This document shows positions 8,315-17,632 of a stretch of DNA of 64,000 bases, piece by piece. Position 1 is the stretch's first letter. Each line of letters begins with the position of its first letter. The stretch lies in contig CAWDBL010000004.1 in NCBI GenBank assembly GCA_963800505.1, positions 1 through 64,000 on the forward strand. Direction: 5' to 3'. The position numbers and the translations under genes are program-made. Source of the DNA: Fodinibacter sp963800505 (lineage in GTDB: Bacteria > Actinomycetota > Actinomycetes > Actinomycetales > Dermatophilaceae). The notes under the pieces were generated by a model that was not told where the DNA came from, made no database searches, and saw nothing but the letters and a program-made list of their open reading frames with translations.

Positions 8315-9332
8315 ACCGCTGACGCGTGGACTCGCGCACCACGAGCCGCGTCGGCAGGGGCGTGTCGGGGGTTGCTGGCTCATGCTCCTCCAGGGCCAGG
8401 AGGACCTTCTGCATCATCAGCTCGCCCAGCGCAGCGAAGTCCTGGCGAACTGTCGTGAGGGGTGGGTACAGGTAGGCCGCCTCCGGCACGTCGTCGAAGC
8501 CGACCAGGCTGACGTCCCCGGGCACCGAGAGCCCGCGTTCACGAAGCGCTGCCATGAAGCCCATGGCCATCAGGTCATTCGAGGCGAAGACGGCCGTGCC
8601 CGGCCCGACCGCGATCTCCCTGCCGATCAGATATCCCGATCGGGCAGTCCAGTCGCCGACGATGAGCTCGGGGATGCTCAGCCTCCGTTCGGCCAGCTCG
8701 TCGCGCCACCCACGAACGCGCTCCATCGAGTCGGTGGCTCGCGGCGGGCCACTCAGGTGCACGATGCGGTCGTGCCCCTGCTCCGCGAGGTGCCGAACCG
8801 CTGAACGCGCACCGCGGTACTGGTCGATCGACACCACGATGGGGCTGCGCCGCGGGGTCGAGGCGGACGCGATCACGGGGACGCCGAGCTCGAGCCCCAG
8901 GACCAGCTCCAGAACGGCGCTGTCGACGACGATCAGCACGATCCCGTCGACCCTCTCGCGCAACAGCGCCTCGACGGTTGCCTTCACGCTCGCCGGGTCG
9001 TCGCCCGCGGTACTGACCGTGTCGACGCGGTACCGCGCATCGCGCGCCGCCATGGAGAAGTGCATCGCGATCACGTTCGGCCCGTGGTCGACGACGCTCG
9101 GGGCGATCAGGCCGATGGTCCGCGTGCGCTTCGTGACCAAGGCCCGAGCCTGGGGCGACGGGCTGTAGCGCAGCTGGGTGATGGCGCGCTCCACCCGCTC
9201 ACGCGTGGCCGGACGCACGTTGGGCGAGCGATTCAGCACGCGCGAGACGGTCTGGTGCGAGACACCGGCCAACCGCGCGACATCGAAGATGTTGGGTGCC
9301 CTCTCGGGCCTGCTCTCAGCCACGTGGGTCAT
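8313..9332 (-). CDS. LacI-family regulator of the YtfQ-like transporter
   Basis: This 339-residue protein has an N-terminal LacI HTH (IFDVARLAGVSHQTVSRVLN), a hinge region and a sugar-binding sensor domain. It is closely similar to the arabinose regulator at 4346-5365 in its HTH (LAGVSHQTVSRV), which fits their similar operators. The ATG at 9332 lies inside the 3' end of the upstream ATPase gene (17-bp overlap), making it the last, translationally coupled gene of the transporter operon and probably an autoregulated repressor. Confidence 0.88.
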   Translation of the reverse strand: MTHVAESRPERAPNIFDVARLAGVSHQTVSRVLNRSPNVRPATRERVERAITQLRYSPSPQARALVTKRTRTIGLIAPSVVDHGPNVIAMHFSMAARDARYRVDTVSTAGDDPASVKATVEALLRERVDGIVLIVVDSAVLELVLGLELGVPVIASASTPRRSPIVVSIDQYRGARSAVRHLAEQGHDRIVHLSGPPRATDSMERVRGWRDELAERRLSIPELIVGDWTARSGYLIGREIAVGPGTAVFASNDLMAMGFMAALRERGLSVPGDVSLVGFDDVPEAAYLYPPLTTVRQDFAALGELMMQKVLLALEEHEPATPDTPLPTRLVVRESTRQR

Positions 9333-10890
9333 CAGGTTCCGGCACGGAGGGCCGCGCAACCAGTGCGAGGAGCTGGTCGACGGACACGTCGGCCGACCGT
9401 ACCGTCTCGATGATCCTGCCGTCCTTGAGCACTGCCACCCGGTCACCGACGCGCAACACCTCCTCGAGCTCGGCGGAGACGAACACCACCGACAAGCCGT
9501 TTCCTGCGAGCTCGGACACGAGGTTCTGGATCTCGACCTTCGCCCCCACATCGATCCCGCGCGTCGGCTCGTCCAGGACGAGCACCCGTGGGGAGACCGC
9601 GAGCAGGCGCGCCAGCAGGAGCTTCTGCTGGTTGCCACCGGACAGCTGGCCCGCCGGCCTGTCCAGGTCGGGTGGCCGGATGTCGAGCGCCTCGACCCAG
9701 CTGGCCGCGAGCTCGCGCTGACGCGCCGTGCTGATTCGGCGCATGATCCCCCGCTGCGACTGCACCGACAAGGTGATGTTCTCCTGGACGCTGAGATGGC
9801 TGACGATGCCGTCGGCTCGCCGATCCTCGGGGGAGTACACCACGCCCAGGGTCATGGCCCTGCGCGGGTTCGCGAGGTTCTCGTCGCGCTGCTCCACCCG
9901 GATGGTCCCCGCCTGCAGGCGGTCCACCCCCGTCAGCGCGCGCGCCAGCGGGGTCCGCCCCGAGCCGAGGAGGCCGGCCAGGCCCAGAACCTCACCCTCG
10001 GCAAGGTCCAGGTCGGCGTCGGCTATACCGGGAGCGGCAGTGATCCCGCGCGCGCTGAAGAACGCAGGACCTTCACCCTCGGGCGCCCCACTGCCAGGGC
10101 TGGCCCGGTAGCTGGAGACGTCGTGACCCAGCATCTTCTGGACCAGGTCCACGCGAAGCAGGTCGCTCGTGCGGTACTCCCCGACAAGTCGGCCATCGCG
10201 AAGGACGGTGACCCGGTCGCAGATCTCGTAGACCTGGTCGAGGAAGTGCGACACGAACAGGATGGCGACGCCGCGCTTCTTGAGCTCGCGGATCACGCGG
10301 AAGAGCTCGGCCACCTCGTTGAGGTCCAGGCTCGACGTCGGCTCGTCGAGGACGAGCACCTTGACGTCGGTGGAGATGGCCCGCGCGATCGCGACCAGCT
10401 GCTGCACCGCCACCGGATGCGTGCCCAGGATCGAGGCGGGGTCGATGTCCAACCCCAGCTCGTGCAGCGCAGCAGCAGCGCTCCGACGCATCCCCCGCCA
10501 GTCGATCAGGCCGAACCTGCGCGACTCCCGGCCGAGGGCGATGTTCTCGGCCACCGACACGTTCGGCAGCAGCTCGATCTCCTGGTAGACCGTGCTGATC
10601 CCCGCGACCTGGGCAGCGTGGGGGGTGGCGAAGGTGACCATCTGCCCCTCGAGCCGGAGGACCCCGGACTCCATGGTCAAGGCGCCCGTGATCGCCTTCA
10701 CCAGCGTCGACTTGCCGGCTCCGTTCTCCCCCATCAGCGAGTGCACCTCGCCGGGGAACATCCGGAAGTCGACGCCGTCCAGCGCCGTCTCCTCCCCGAA
10801 ACGAACCGTCGCCCCGGTGAGCTCGAGCAACGGCCGCGGAGGTTCCACCCGGTCATTGTCCTCGTCGGTCGCGGAAGGCACCTGCGACAC
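9316..10890 (-). CDS. Sugar ABC transporter ATPase, RbsA type (second copy)
   Basis: This tandem two-domain ATPase (524 residues from a GTG at 10890 preceded by GGGAG) powers carbohydrate import. Domain 1 has Walker A GENGAGKST and Walker B VLVLDEPTSSLD. Domain 2 has the degenerate loop GLLGSGRT usual for this family, then LSGGNQQK and VLVLDEPTRGIDVGAK. Both halves look functional. A second complete RbsA-type ATPase is encoded in the same operon at 12973-14517, which is unusual because one such protein normally serves a transporter. Confidence 0.92.
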   Translation of the reverse strand: MSQVPSATDEDNDRVEPPRPLLELTGATVRFGEETALDGVDFRMFPGEVHSLMGENGAGKSTLVKAITGALTMESGVLRLEGQMVTFATPHAAQVAGISTVYQEIELLPNVSVAENIALGRESRRFGLIDWRGMRRSAAAALHELGLDIDPASILGTHPVAVQQLVAIARAISTDVKVLVLDEPTSSLDLNEVAELFRVIRELKKRGVAILFVSHFLDQVYEICDRVTVLRDGRLVGEYRTSDLLRVDLVQKMLGHDVSSYRASPGSGAPEGEGPAFFSARGITAAPGIADADLDLAEGEVLGLAGLLGSGRTPLARALTGVDRLQAGTIRVEQRDENLANPRRAMTLGVVYSPEDRRADGIVSHLSVQENITLSVQSQRGIMRRISTARQRELAASWVEALDIRPPDLDRPAGQLSGGNQQKLLLARLLAVSPRVLVLDEPTRGIDVGAKVEIQNLVSELAGNGLSVVFVSAELEEVLRVGDRVAVLKDGRIIETVRSADVSVDQLLALVARPSVPEPDDPRG

Positions 10891-10910
10891 ACCGATCTCC
10901 CGGGGCGCCC

Positions 10911-11930
10911 CTACTCCCGACGTTCCGACCGGGCCACGATGAACCGCTGGATCAGGATGAACAGCAGCAGCAACCCGCCGACGATGATCTGCATCCACGC
11001 CTGCTCCGCGCCCATGAACGAGATCACGGTCTTGATGGTGCCGTACACCAGGACGCCGATCATGGAGCCGAGCACGTACCCCCGGCCGCCCGAGAGCAGG
11101 GTGCCACCGATCACGACCGCCGCGATCGCGTCGAGCTCGGTGCCGATCCCGTTGCGCGGGTAGCCGGCACCGGAGTACGCGGTGAGGATCAGGCCGGCCA
11201 GCCCGGCGAGACTGCCGGAGATCAGGTAGACGAAGACCTTGGTGCGGGCCACCTTCAGGCCCATCAGCCGGGCCGACTGCTCGTTGCCACCGATCGCGTA
11301 GACGGTGCGACCGAACCGCGTGTACTGCAGGACGAAGGCGCCGATACCCACAGCGAGCAGGGCGATGATGCCTGTCGGGGTGATGTACCAGTCCCCGAGC
11401 TGGAAACGGGTGGACTGCAGCCACAGGACCGAGGAGTCGTCGACACGGATCGACTTGAGGCTGACCACGAACGCCAGCCCACGGGCGAGGAACAGTCCCG
11501 CCAGGGATGCGATGAACGGCTGTACGTCGAAGAACTGCACGAGGACGCCGATGACCAGGCCGATGACGGCGCCCGCGGCGAGGATGACGGGGACGGCGAC
11601 CACGGCCGGCATCCCCTTGCCCAGGAGGCTGGCGAGCAGGATGCCGGTGAACGCCATCACCGAGCCCACCGACAGGTCGATCCCGGCGGTGAGGATGACG
11701 AACGTCATCCCCACCGCGATGACCATCAGGTAGGCGTTGTCGAGCAGCAGTGCCGACATGTTGCCGGGGCTGACGAAGTCGCCGAAGTACAGCTGGGCGG
11801 CGATGAGGAGCAGGACCAGCACCCCGAGCGCGGCGAAGGTCGGCATCAGGGAGGCATGCCGGTTGATGAAGCGGTCGTCGGCCTGCTTGGGGCTCGAGCG
11901 GGTGGTCTCGGTCGTGTCCGTGGTCGTCAT
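10911..11930 (-). CDS. Sugar ABC transporter permease, YjfF-like
   Basis: This 339-residue hydrophobic protein has about eight to ten membrane segments and the RbsC/YjfF-family core (GMTFVILTAGIDLSVGSVMA). It forms one half of the membrane channel of the YtfQ-like system. Its ATG overlaps the stop of the upstream permease by four bases. Sequence and order resemble the YtfT-YjfF pair of the galactofuranose importer. Confidence 0.9.
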   Translation of the reverse strand: MTTTDTTETTRSSPKQADDRFINRHASLMPTFAALGVLVLLLIAAQLYFGDFVSPGNMSALLLDNAYLMVIAVGMTFVILTAGIDLSVGSVMAFTGILLASLLGKGMPAVVAVPVILAAGAVIGLVIGVLVQFFDVQPFIASLAGLFLARGLAFVVSLKSIRVDDSSVLWLQSTRFQLGDWYITPTGIIALLAVGIGAFVLQYTRFGRTVYAIGGNEQSARLMGLKVARTKVFVYLISGSLAGLAGLILTAYSGAGYPRNGIGTELDAIAAVVIGGTLLSGGRGYVLGSMIGVLVYGTIKTVISFMGAEQAWMQIIVGGLLLLFILIQRFIVARSERRE

Positions 11931-12973
11931 GCCCCCACCTCCGCCTTCGCCGGCTGCTCTTCCGTGACATCAGCTCCGGTGGCGCCGCGGGACCTTCGTC
12001 CGAGCTGGCGGATCCGCGGCGACTGGACGATGACCACGAGCACCACCACCAACGCGAAGAAGACCGGGCTCTGCGCCGAGGGGACGCCGAGGAACAGGAT
12101 GGTCGAGTTCAGGGTCTGGATGATCAGGACGCCGATCACCGTGCCGGCGATGCTGAACTTGCCTCCCTGCAGGGACGTGCCGCCGAGCACGACGGCGAGG
12201 ATCGCGTACAGCTCGATGAACAGGCCCGCGGCGTTGGCGTCGGCGGCCCTGATGTTCGAGCTGTAGATGACGCCCGCGATGCCGGCCATCAGCCCGCTGA
12301 CGACGTACACGCTGAAAATGATCCCGCGCGACCGGACGCCCGCCAGGCGGCTCGCCTCCGGGTTGATGCCCACCGCCTCGGTGAGCATGCCGAGCGCCGT
12401 CCTGCGCTCGAACGCGCCGATCAGCAGGATTGCCGCCAGGGAGATGAGGAACGCGAACGGAAGGATCAGCAGGTACCCGGTGGCGATGTACTCGAAGGGC
12501 CCGCTGTTCACGGTGGTGATGAAGCCCTCGGTGATCAGCAGGGCCACACCACGGCCCGCCAGCATGAGCACGAGGGTGGCGATGATGGGCTGGATCCCCA
12601 GCACCGCGATGAGCACGCCGTTCCACGCCCCGAGCACGAGCGCCACGAGGAGCGCGGCGATGACGGCGGACACCACAGTGCCCAGGTTGTCGGGGTTCCC
12701 GGAGTCGTGGATGAGCGTCAAGGCCACGGCGCCCGACACCGCCATCACCGCGCCCACCGACAGATCGATGCCGCGAGTGGCGATCACGATGGTCATGCCC
12801 AGCGCGACCAGCATGAGCGGTGCGCTGTTGCGCAGGATGTCGATCAGCGCACCGTAGAGCTGTCCGTCGCGGACGGTGACCTTGATGAACTGGGGCCGCA
12901 CGACCGTGTTGATCACGACCAGAGTCAGCAGTGCGGCGACGGGCCAGAAGAGCCGATGCTTCACGACACCCAT
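11927..12973 (-). CDS. Sugar ABC transporter permease, YtfT-like
   Basis: This 348-residue RbsC-family permease has multiple membrane spans and the conserved GMTIVIATRGIDLSVGAVMA. It pairs with the YjfF-like permease encoded next. Its ATG at 12973 overlaps the ATPase stop (TGATG), so the operon is tightly coupled. It contributes to import of the sugar captured by the binding protein at 14619-15614. Confidence 0.9.
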   Translation of the reverse strand: MGVVKHRLFWPVAALLTLVVINTVVRPQFIKVTVRDGQLYGALIDILRNSAPLMLVALGMTIVIATRGIDLSVGAVMAVSGAVALTLIHDSGNPDNLGTVVSAVIAALLVALVLGAWNGVLIAVLGIQPIIATLVLMLAGRGVALLITEGFITTVNSGPFEYIATGYLLILPFAFLISLAAILLIGAFERRTALGMLTEAVGINPEASRLAGVRSRGIIFSVYVVSGLMAGIAGVIYSSNIRAADANAAGLFIELYAILAVVLGGTSLQGGKFSIAGTVIGVLIIQTLNSTILFLGVPSAQSPVFFALVVVLVVIVQSPRIRQLGRRSRGATGADVTEEQPAKAEVGA

Positions 12974-14517
12974 CAGGCAGCGCTCCCGTCACCCTTGTCG
13001 GCGATGTACTCGATGAGGTCATTCAAACCGACCTGGTTGGAATCAAGCTGCCCGATCTCTTGGCGGTCACGCATGACCACCACGCGCTGGGCGAGGCGGA
13101 GGACCTCCTCGAGCTCTGAGGAGATGAAGATGACCGAGAGGCCGGCCGCCGACAGCTCGGCGACCTTGCGCTGGATGTCGGCCTTGGCACCCACGTCGAT
13201 GCCGCGCGTGGGCTCGTCGAGGATCAGCAGCTCAGGAGCAGTCGCCAGCCAGCGGGCCAGGAGCACCTTCTGCTGGTTGCCGCCCGAGAGCGTGCTGACG
13301 ACGGCCTCGGGGTTCCTCGGCTTCACGTCGAGTGCCTCGATGTACTCGGCAACCACCGCGTCGCGCTCGGCCTTGCGGATCTTGTGCCTCCAGCCGCGCC
13401 GGGCCTGGATGCCCAGGACGATGTTCTCCGCGACGGTGAGGTCGGAGACGATACCCTCGCCGCGTCGGTCCTCGGAGGAGAACACGATCCGGTGCTCGAT
13501 GGCGTGGCGCGGAGTGCCGATCTTCGCGGGCTTCCCGTTGATCGAGATCGATCCGGTGTCGGCCCGGTCGGCTCCGTAGAGCAGGCGGGCGAGTTCGGTG
13601 CGGCCCGAGCCCAACAGGCCGGCCAGTCCCACGACCTCTCCCTCGAACACCTCGAGGTCGGCAGGCTCGAGCACCCCCCGGCGCCCCACGTCCGTGGCCC
13701 TGAGGACCGGCACGCCAGATCGGTCGACCGCTCGGTTCGAGGCCGCTGAGATCGCTTCCAGGTCGTCGAGCTCGCGGCCGATCATCTTGGTCACGAGGTC
13801 GTGGCGAGGCAGGTCCTCGATCCGGTACTCGCCCACCAGCTGGCCGTTGCGCAGCACGGTCACGCAGTCGGAGATCTCGTACACCTGCTCGAGGAAGTGG
13901 CTCACGAACAGGATGGCCACGCCGGCGGCTCGCAGCTCGCGGATGACGGCGAACAGCTGCTCGACCTCGCCCCGGTCGAGGCTGGACGTGGGCTCGTCGA
14001 GGATCAGCACCCGGGATTCCAGCACCATGGCTCGACTGATCGCGACCAGCTGCTGGATGGCCAGGGAGTGGCTGGACAGCATCGTGTGGGTGTCGATCTC
14101 CACGCCGAGGCTCCTCAGGTGCGTGGCGGCCCGTGCATGCACGCCCTTCCAGTCGATCCGCCCGCCCCGGTGCGGCTCATGGCCCAACATCACGTTCTCG
14201 CCGACGGACAGGTTGGGGCAGAGGTTCACCTCTTGGTAGACCGTCGAGATACCGGCGACCTGGGCGTCGGCGGTGGTACGGAACACGACTGGGCGGCCTG
14301 CCACGGCGATCTCGCCGGAGTCGATCGCGTACACGCCGGTGAGCGCCTTGATCAGGGTGGACTTCCCCGCCCCGTTCTCGCCCATGAGCGCGTGGATCTC
14401 GCCGGAACGCAGGCTGAAGTCGACGTTGTCGAGGGCCAGGACCCCCGGGAAGCTGATGGTGATGCCCCGCATCTCGATGATCGAAGGTCCTTGCGGGCCT
14501 GCCCCGTGAGTGCTCAC
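12973..14517 (-). CDS. Sugar ABC transporter ATPase, RbsA/YtfR type (first copy)
   Basis: This tandem-domain ATPase of about 514 residues has Walker A GENGAGKST and VLILDEPTSSLD in domain 1, then GLLGSGRT, LSGGNQQK and LLILDEPTRGIDVGAK in domain 2. I prefer the GTG at 14517 because GGAGAG lies nine bases upstream; the GTG at 14526 is directly against that motif. It lies between the binding-protein gene and the YtfT-like permease, the place of YtfR in ytfQRT-yjfF. Confidence 0.9.
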   Translation of the reverse strand: MSTHGAGPQGPSIIEMRGITISFPGVLALDNVDFSLRSGEIHALMGENGAGKSTLIKALTGVYAIDSGEIAVAGRPVVFRTTADAQVAGISTVYQEVNLCPNLSVGENVMLGHEPHRGGRIDWKGVHARAATHLRSLGVEIDTHTMLSSHSLAIQQLVAISRAMVLESRVLILDEPTSSLDRGEVEQLFAVIRELRAAGVAILFVSHFLEQVYEISDCVTVLRNGQLVGEYRIEDLPRHDLVTKMIGRELDDLEAISAASNRAVDRSGVPVLRATDVGRRGVLEPADLEVFEGEVVGLAGLLGSGRTELARLLYGADRADTGSISINGKPAKIGTPRHAIEHRIVFSSEDRRGEGIVSDLTVAENIVLGIQARRGWRHKIRKAERDAVVAEYIEALDVKPRNPEAVVSTLSGGNQQKVLLARWLATAPELLILDEPTRGIDVGAKADIQRKVAELSAAGLSVIFISSELEEVLRLAQRVVVMRDRQEIGQLDSNQVGLNDLIEYIADKGDGSAA

Positions 14518-14543
14518 GTCAGCCACCTCTCCGGTGTGGGCGG

Positions 14544-14587
14544 CACACCGACCGGGGGGCTGGAAGACCAGCTCCCCGGTCGTGTGC
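14544..14587. terminator. Intercistronic hairpin after the binding-protein gene
   Basis: GACCGGGG, G, GCTGG pairs with CCAGC, T, CCCCGGTC, extended by CACAC/GTGTG. A strong stem directly after a binding-protein gene and before the membrane components usually stabilises or attenuates the transcript so that the binding protein is made in excess. Confidence 0.55.
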
Positions 14588-14618
14588 TCAGTTGTCCTTC
14601 AAGGGAGTTCGGATCCGC

Positions 14619-15614
14619 TCAGTACTTGCGATCAGCGATGACCGCGGCGGCCTGCTCCTTGGTGAAGGATGCGTCCTCCACGTAGGTCGCCTTCTCGACG
14701 GGCTTGCCGGCCAGCACGTCCTTGACCAGTCCCGCGGCCAGGTCACCCAACAGGGGGTTGCACTCGACGATGTAGTTGATCTTGCCGTCGACGAGGGCTT
14801 GCATGCCGTCCTTGACCGCGTCGATGGAGATGATCTTGATGTCCTGTCCGGGCTTGGCTCCAGCGGCCTCGATGGCCTCGATGGCGCCCAGAGCCATGTC
14901 GTCGTTGTGCGCGAAGACCAGGTCGATGCCGTCGGCGCCGTACTTCTGCAGGAAGCCCTCCATGACCTTCTTCCCACCGTCACGGGTGAAGTCGCCGGTC
15001 TGCGAGTCGATCTTCGTGATCTTGCTGCCGGCAACGGCCTCGTCGAACCCGGCAGCGCGGTCGTTCGCCGGCGCCGAGCCGGTGGTGCCCTCGAGCACGA
15101 CCATCTTGGTGTCGGTGCTGCCGTACTGCTCCTTGGCCCACGTCCCGGCAGTGACACCCTCCTTCTTGAAGTCGAGACCCACCCAGCTCGCGAACATGCT
15201 GTCGGGGGCCGTCACGGTGCGGTCCTCGAGGACCACCGGGATCTTGGCGGCCTGGGCCTCCTTCAGGACGTCGTCCCACCCGTCCTCGACGATCGGCGCC
15301 ATGACGATCGCATCCACCTTCTGGTTGATGAACGAGCGCACCGCAGCGATCTGGGCCGCAGGGTCGTTGTCCGCGGCGTTGAAGGTGAGGTCGAAACCGT
15401 TCTCCTTGGAGAAGGCCGTCTTCATCGACTCGGTGTTCGCCGAACGCCAGCCGCTCTCCGACCCCGTCTGCGCGAAGCCGACCTTGATCGGGTCGGACTG
15501 CCCACCACCCGAGGACGCCGTACCACCCCCGCTGTCGGTGGAGCTCCCGCACCCTGCGATGACGAGCGACACCACCCCCATCAGAACCGCTCCTGCCAGC
15601 ATGCGCTTCCTCAT
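14619..15614 (-). CDS. YtfQ-like periplasmic sugar-binding lipoprotein
   Basis: This 331-residue protein has a lipoprotein signal (LVIAGCGSS) and a type I sugar-binding fold. GFAQTGSESGWRSANTESMK, QIAAVRSFINQKVDAIVMAP, QTGDFTRDGGKKVMEGF and VFAHNDDMALGAIEAIEAAG are hallmarks of the YtfQ group, whose E. coli member binds galactofuranose. It should capture a furanose sugar outside the membrane. Beside arabinose catabolic genes, L-arabinofuranose is a plausible ligand, but this is inference. A palindromic operator lies about 80 bp upstream. Confidence 0.9.
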   Translation of the reverse strand: MRKRMLAGAVLMGVVSLVIAGCGSSTDSGGGTASSGGGQSDPIKVGFAQTGSESGWRSANTESMKTAFSKENGFDLTFNAADNDPAAQIAAVRSFINQKVDAIVMAPIVEDGWDDVLKEAQAAKIPVVLEDRTVTAPDSMFASWVGLDFKKEGVTAGTWAKEQYGSTDTKMVVLEGTTGSAPANDRAAGFDEAVAGSKITKIDSQTGDFTRDGGKKVMEGFLQKYGADGIDLVFAHNDDMALGAIEAIEAAGAKPGQDIKIISIDAVKDGMQALVDGKINYIVECNPLLGDLAAGLVKDVLAGKPVEKATYVEDASFTKEQAAAVIADRKY

Positions 15615-15692
15615 CGTGGTCCTCCTTGACCTGATCCGGCTGCGACACCGGAATGGGGGCTTGCTCTTCGGTCCGAGAGGACCGCAATTCGA

Positions 15693-15708
15693 ATGTTAGC
15701 CCTAACAT
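15693..15708. promoter_or_regulatory. LacI-type operator of the YtfQ-like operon
   Basis: ATGTTAGCCCTAACAT is a 16-bp palindrome symmetric at seven of eight half-site positions, upstream of the binding-protein gene. It is the most symmetric LacI-like site in the window and the likely target of the LacI protein ending this operon at 8313-9332. Confidence 0.65.
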
Positions 15709-15860
15709 CTGCTTCCCGCGCAAGAGCCAAAACATCACGAATCGGCCAATGTGACGAGAGCAACCGCCTGCTCAGGTCCAGTAGTCAGCGCTGGCGTGAG
15801 TCACGTAGCGGTTGGAGTGAACCTTCACATTGATGGCCCGTCCGGGCTGGCCCCGAGGTG

Positions 15861-17618
15861 TCAGGACGTCCGCTGTACGTGGTCGGCGGCGAGGAGGAGG
15901 TAGACCGCGGCGGTCCACGTGTAGGCGCGGTCCCGGAGGCCCGCGCCGGTTCGGGCGTCGAAGTTCTCGGCAAACCCGGAGCCTTCGCACAGCGCCCTGA
16001 ACCGAGCACTCACCACGTCGGCGAGAGCGTCGAACCCGCTGCGCCGCAGGCCGTTCTCGACGATGGCTGTCGATGGCGCCCAGATCGGTCCGCGCCAGTA
16101 GCCGTCATCCTCGTAGTGCGACGAGGACACCGGCTCGGTGGCGAGCCCGTGCGCGGTGAGGTGGTCCTGGAGGCGGTCCGCCATGCTCGCGCGGACGTCG
16201 TACGGAAGCCGGTCTCCGAGGACGAGCGGCAGCAGGTTGAGCAGGCTGGTCGCGGTGCTGGGGCGGCCGGTCAGCGCACCGACCGCGATGAACTCGGTGC
16301 CCGTCCACAGCTGGTCCAGGAGCGCGCGGAGCACCAGGTCGCGACTCTCGCGCCACTGCGTCGAGGGGCGGTCGAGCTCGTCGGACAGGTCTGCCAGGAC
16401 GTCGAGCTGGAGCGCCAGGAAGGCCGCGAGATCCGGTGACTCGATGACGCGGTCGACGTCGAAAGTCGTGGAGTTGTCCCATCCGCTGTCGTTCCCGTGC
16501 TGGTAGTACGGCAGGGCGTGTCCCGTGCGCCGGCGGGCGACGAGCCAGAACCGGCTCCACCGGGCCAGTCCGTCGTGGATGAGACCGAGCTCTTCGACGG
16601 TCAGGGCACGGGTTGCCGTGGCCCGGACCCGCTGCAACGCCCATCCGTGGATCGGCGGCTTGACGTAGTTGTACAGGATCTCGGACTGGGCAACGGAGTC
16701 GGGCAGGGCGCCGCACTCGTCCTGGTGGTCGAAGGGTGCCAGGAACTGGTCGACCGCGGCGTCGGTGCGACCGGGGGCGAGCGCCATCGCGTTGAAGCAG
16801 TGGTCCCAGCTCCACAGCTTGTCCATCCAGTGCTTCGACATGAGCACCGACTCGCGGGTGACGAAGCCGCTCGGCGCGACCGTCGCCGACCAGAGCACGT
16901 ACGCGGCGAGGGCCGCTGACGGGGTGCTCGGGTCGCGCCAGTGGGCGATGTCGTCGAGGTAGCCGTCGAAGTCCGCCACGCTCTCGGCGACCACCTCGGC
17001 GAAGCTCGAGCCGGCAGAGACGGCAGTCTGCTGCGAGGTCACCTCGCGGACCTCGGCCTCCCAGCCCGCGCCGTCGCCGCCGAGCACCACCGAGCGGCCC
17101 GCGGCTCCCAGCGCTTCGCACCCCTCGGCGGCCAAGGCGCCGCTGAGCACGCTGATGCGGTAACGGCATCCGGTCTCGTAGCTGGTGAAGACCAGCGCGC
17201 CGTCGCTCGGGTCCGTGAAGAGGAAGGCGCCGCTGAAGGGGGTGAGCTCGCTCACGGCATCCGTGATTCGCAGGCCGAGCCCCGTGCCGCGCAGGCGGAT
17301 GGCGTCGCCCCCGGCAAAGGCGGCCTCGACGGCCCCCTCCTCTGACACCCAGCGGAAGGTGGCGGGATCCGCCGACCACGTGGTGTCCACCGGCGCACCC
17401 TCGCGCTCCGGCCGCAACGCGAGGACCCCGTGGAAGCCGTTGCGGTGCGAGACAAGGTGCACGGTGTCGGTCGTGGTGTGTGCGGCGACGACCGGCGAGA
17501 GGTTGAGCCAGGACCCACGTCGCGAGAAGGGGATCTCCCGGATGTCGAACTGCACCTCGGCTCGGATGGTGGCCGGCTCGTCGTCGTGGGAGAGCAGGGT
17601 GGTGTCGTGTCGGCGCAT
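15861..17618 (-). CDS. Glycoside hydrolase of the GH63/MGH-like (alpha/alpha)6 type
   Basis: This 585-residue protein has a beta-rich N-terminal domain and a C-terminal (alpha/alpha)6 barrel. Conserved blocks are WSWDHCFNAMAL (about residue 268), GNDSGWDNST (about 373, candidate acid Asp), EDDGYWRGPIW (about 501) and GFAENFDARTG (about 542, candidate base Glu). This matches the clan GH-G group that includes mannosyl- and glucosylglycerate hydrolases and GH63 glucosidases. No signal peptide is seen, so it probably acts on an imported glycoside. It is the last gene of the lacI-ABC transporter operon, and its substrate is presumably what that transporter brings in. Confidence 0.75.
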   Translation of the reverse strand: MRRHDTTLLSHDDEPATIRAEVQFDIREIPFSRRGSWLNLSPVVAAHTTTDTVHLVSHRNGFHGVLALRPEREGAPVDTTWSADPATFRWVSEEGAVEAAFAGGDAIRLRGTGLGLRITDAVSELTPFSGAFLFTDPSDGALVFTSYETGCRYRISVLSGALAAEGCEALGAAGRSVVLGGDGAGWEAEVREVTSQQTAVSAGSSFAEVVAESVADFDGYLDDIAHWRDPSTPSAALAAYVLWSATVAPSGFVTRESVLMSKHWMDKLWSWDHCFNAMALAPGRTDAAVDQFLAPFDHQDECGALPDSVAQSEILYNYVKPPIHGWALQRVRATATRALTVEELGLIHDGLARWSRFWLVARRRTGHALPYYQHGNDSGWDNSTTFDVDRVIESPDLAAFLALQLDVLADLSDELDRPSTQWRESRDLVLRALLDQLWTGTEFIAVGALTGRPSTATSLLNLLPLVLGDRLPYDVRASMADRLQDHLTAHGLATEPVSSSHYEDDGYWRGPIWAPSTAIVENGLRRSGFDALADVVSARFRALCEGSGFAENFDARTGAGLRDRAYTWTAAVYLLLAADHVQRTS

Positions 17619-17632
17619 TCAGAGTCCTCGGG

